In this document: positions 6,178-8,708 of the stretch, in pieces
How positions within the stretch are numbered: position 1 is the stretch's first letter
Layout: each line of letters starts with the position of its first letter
DNA from: Alphaproteobacteria bacterium
GTDB taxonomy: Bacteria > Pseudomonadota > Alphaproteobacteria > Rhodobacterales > Rhodobacteraceae
Length of the DNA: 8,708 bases
NCBI GenBank assembly: GCA_030425945.1
Contig: JAUHZL010000101.1
Location: 1-8,708 of the forward strand
Reading direction: 5' to 3'
Position numbers and translations under genes: made by a program
The notes under the pieces: model-generated
What the model was told of the DNA's origin: nothing
Database searches by the model: none
What the model saw: the letters and a program-made list of their open reading frames with translations, nothing else

Positions 6178-7477
6178 TGGACGCCCGCGCGGTCATCGCC
6201 GCCGTGCGCGACGGACGGGTGCCCGACGCCGCGGCCCTGCGCTGGTTCGCCGCCGGACTGGCCGGCGGCGTCGTGACCGATGCGCAGGCCGGGGCCTTTG
6301 CCATGGCCGTGGTGCTGCGCGGTCTCGGCGAGGCCGGGCGCGTGGCGCTGACCGAGGGGATGCGCGACTCGGGCGATATCCTGCGCTGGGACCTGCCGGG
6401 CCCGGTGGCCGACAAGCATTCGACCGGCGGCGTCGGCGATACCGTGTCGCTGCTGCTCGCGCCCGCGCTCGCCGCTTGCGGGGTCTATGTGCCGATGGTG
6501 TCGGGGCGCGGGCTCGGGCACACCGGCGGGACGCTCGACAAGCTCGACGCGCTCGACGGCTACCGCACCGAGGTCAGCGCGGCGCAGTTCTCGCGCGTCG
6601 TGGCCGAGACCGGCTGCGCCATCGCCGGGGCGACGGGCAACATCGCGCCCGCCGACAAGCGGCTCTACCTAGTGCGCGACGTCACCTCGACGGTCGAGAG
6701 CGTGGACCTGATCACCGCGTCGATCCTGTCGAAGAAGCTGGCCGCCGGGCTTCAGGCGCTGGTGATGGACGTCAAGTGCGGCTCGGGCGCGTTCATGGCG
6801 ACGCGCGAGGACGCCCGCGCGCTGGCCGAGGCGCTGGTGGCGACCGGCACCGGGGCGGGCTGCGCCACGCTGGCGCTGATCACCGACATGGACCAGCCGC
6901 TGGCCCCGGTGGCGGGCAACGCGCTGGAGGTGGCCGAGGTGCTGCGGGTGCTGCGCGGCGATGTCCGGGGCGGCCGCCTGCGCGCCGCGACCGAGGCGCT
7001 GGGCGGCGCGCTGCTGGCGCGGCTCGGGCTGGCGGCGGACGAGGCAGCGGGACAGGCGCAGATCGCCGCGACACTGGACGACGGCCGCGCCGCCGAGCGG
7101 TTCGGACGCATGGTCGCCGCAATGGGCGGGGCGGCGGACGTGGTCGAGAACGGGCTGTCGCGCCTGCCGGAAGCTCCGGTGGTGGTCGAGGTCACCGCAC
7201 CGGAGGCGGGCGCGGTCGCGCGGATCGACACCCGCGCGCTGGGCGAGGCGGTCGTGCATCTCGGCGGCGGGCGGCTGCGCGAGGACGACCGGCTGGACCT
7301 GTCGGTGGGGCTGTCGGACCTGCTGGGCCTCGGCGCGACGGTCGCCCGGGGCGATCCGCTGGCCCGCATCCACGCCGCGACCGAGGAGGCCGCCGAGGCA
7401 GCGCGGATCGCGGTCGCCGGGGCGTACACGCTGGGCGAGACCGCCGCGGCGCCCGACCTCGTGCTGGAGCGGATCGG

Positions 7478-7481
<4 letters not shown>
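6177..7481 (+). CDS. deoA: Thymidine (pyrimidine nucleoside) phosphorylase
   Basis: Phosphorolyses thymidine and deoxyuridine to the free base and 2-deoxyribose-1-phosphate; cytosolic. The 434 residues match the DeoA length. Phosphate-binding KHSTGGVGD is at 80-88, VSGRGLGHTGGTLDKLDAL at 108-126, and DVKCGSGAFM at 198-207. Arg167, Ser182 and Lys186 match the base-binding Arg171, Ser186 and Lys190 of the E. coli enzyme with a constant offset of four. The ATG at 6177 overlaps the cdd stop by one base and lacks a clear Shine-Dalgarno site, so translation is probably coupled to cdd. The frame is open upstream for about 70 codons, but that part is an out-of-frame shadow of cdd. Its 3' end overlaps deoB as ATGA. 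A broader pyrimidine nucleoside phosphorylase is possible, but length and motifs favour DeoA. Confidence 0.95.
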
Positions 7482-8685
<1,204 letters not shown>

Positions 8686-8689
<4 letters not shown>

Positions 8690-8708
8690 CCGCCACCCGC
8701 GACATCCC
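8686..8708 (+). CDS. Start of the next operon gene, cut by the window edge
   Basis: A GTG at 8686 overlaps the deoB stop (GTGA) and has GGAG six bases upstream. It reads MTATRDI followed by the first two bases of a proline codon at the edge. The overlap style is the same as at deoA/deoB. In related operons the following gene is often adenosine deaminase (add) or uracil phosphoribosyltransferase (upp). The seven residues here cannot decide between these, or exclude others. Confidence 0.45.

Noticed and set aside
6476..7477. In-frame extension of deoB upstream of 7478 (a 737-residue reading)
   Set aside because: The first 334 residues are an out-of-frame shadow of deoA. The family start MSRAFLIVMDSVG lies exactly at 7478.

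Overview
The window is very GC-rich DNA, with strong G/C preference at third codon positions, carrying six clear bacterial genes and the first bases of a seventh. Base composition, the cdd-deoA-deoB order and the protein families point to an alphaproteobacterium, most likely of the Rhodobacterales (Rhodobacteraceae). This is inferred from the sequence alone; no marker gene is present. Coding density is high. The only gaps over 100 bases are 1989-2156 and 4437-4611, and both hold unusual AT-rich palindromes.

Left part, minus strand (1-4436): a 759-residue malic enzyme with a C-terminal phosphotransacetylase-like domain (maeB) is followed, after a 168-base gap, by a translationally coupled pair. 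The first is a MaoC/FAS1-type hydratase resembling mesaconyl-C4-CoA hydratase (meh). The second is a family III CoA-transferase resembling mesaconyl-CoA C1-C4 CoA transferase, also called 2-methylfumaryl-CoA isomerase (mct), which is cut by the left window edge. In Chloroflexus these two enzymes work in succession in the 3-hydroxypropionate bicycle. In a proteobacterium using the ethylmalonyl-CoA pathway they could divert mesaconyl-C1-CoA to citramalyl-CoA, and so to pyruvate plus acetyl-CoA. Malic enzyme also makes pyruvate, from malate, so the whole cluster may serve C4/C5 acid to pyruvate conversion.

Middle (4437-5733): the divergent intergenic region contains two adjacent palindromes next to the maeB start and a 15-bp direct tandem repeat running into the ribosome binding site of the next gene. 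That gene, on the plus strand, encodes an uncharacterised 373-residue protein with a VOC-like N-terminus and two cupin domains, the second of which has lost most metal ligands.

Right part, plus strand (5791-8708): a tightly overlapped nucleoside salvage operon. Cytidine deaminase (cdd) makes uridine or deoxyuridine, pyrimidine nucleoside phosphorylase (deoA) releases the base and (deoxy)ribose-1-phosphate, and phosphopentomutase (deoB) makes the 5-phosphate. A further gene starts at a GTG overlapping the deoB stop and leaves the window after seven full codons.

No tRNA, rRNA, CRISPR, insertion sequence or phage gene was seen. The best candidates for something undescribed are the mct-meh pair in this setting, the VOC-bicupin protein, and the repeat/palindrome structures between maeB and the cupin gene.
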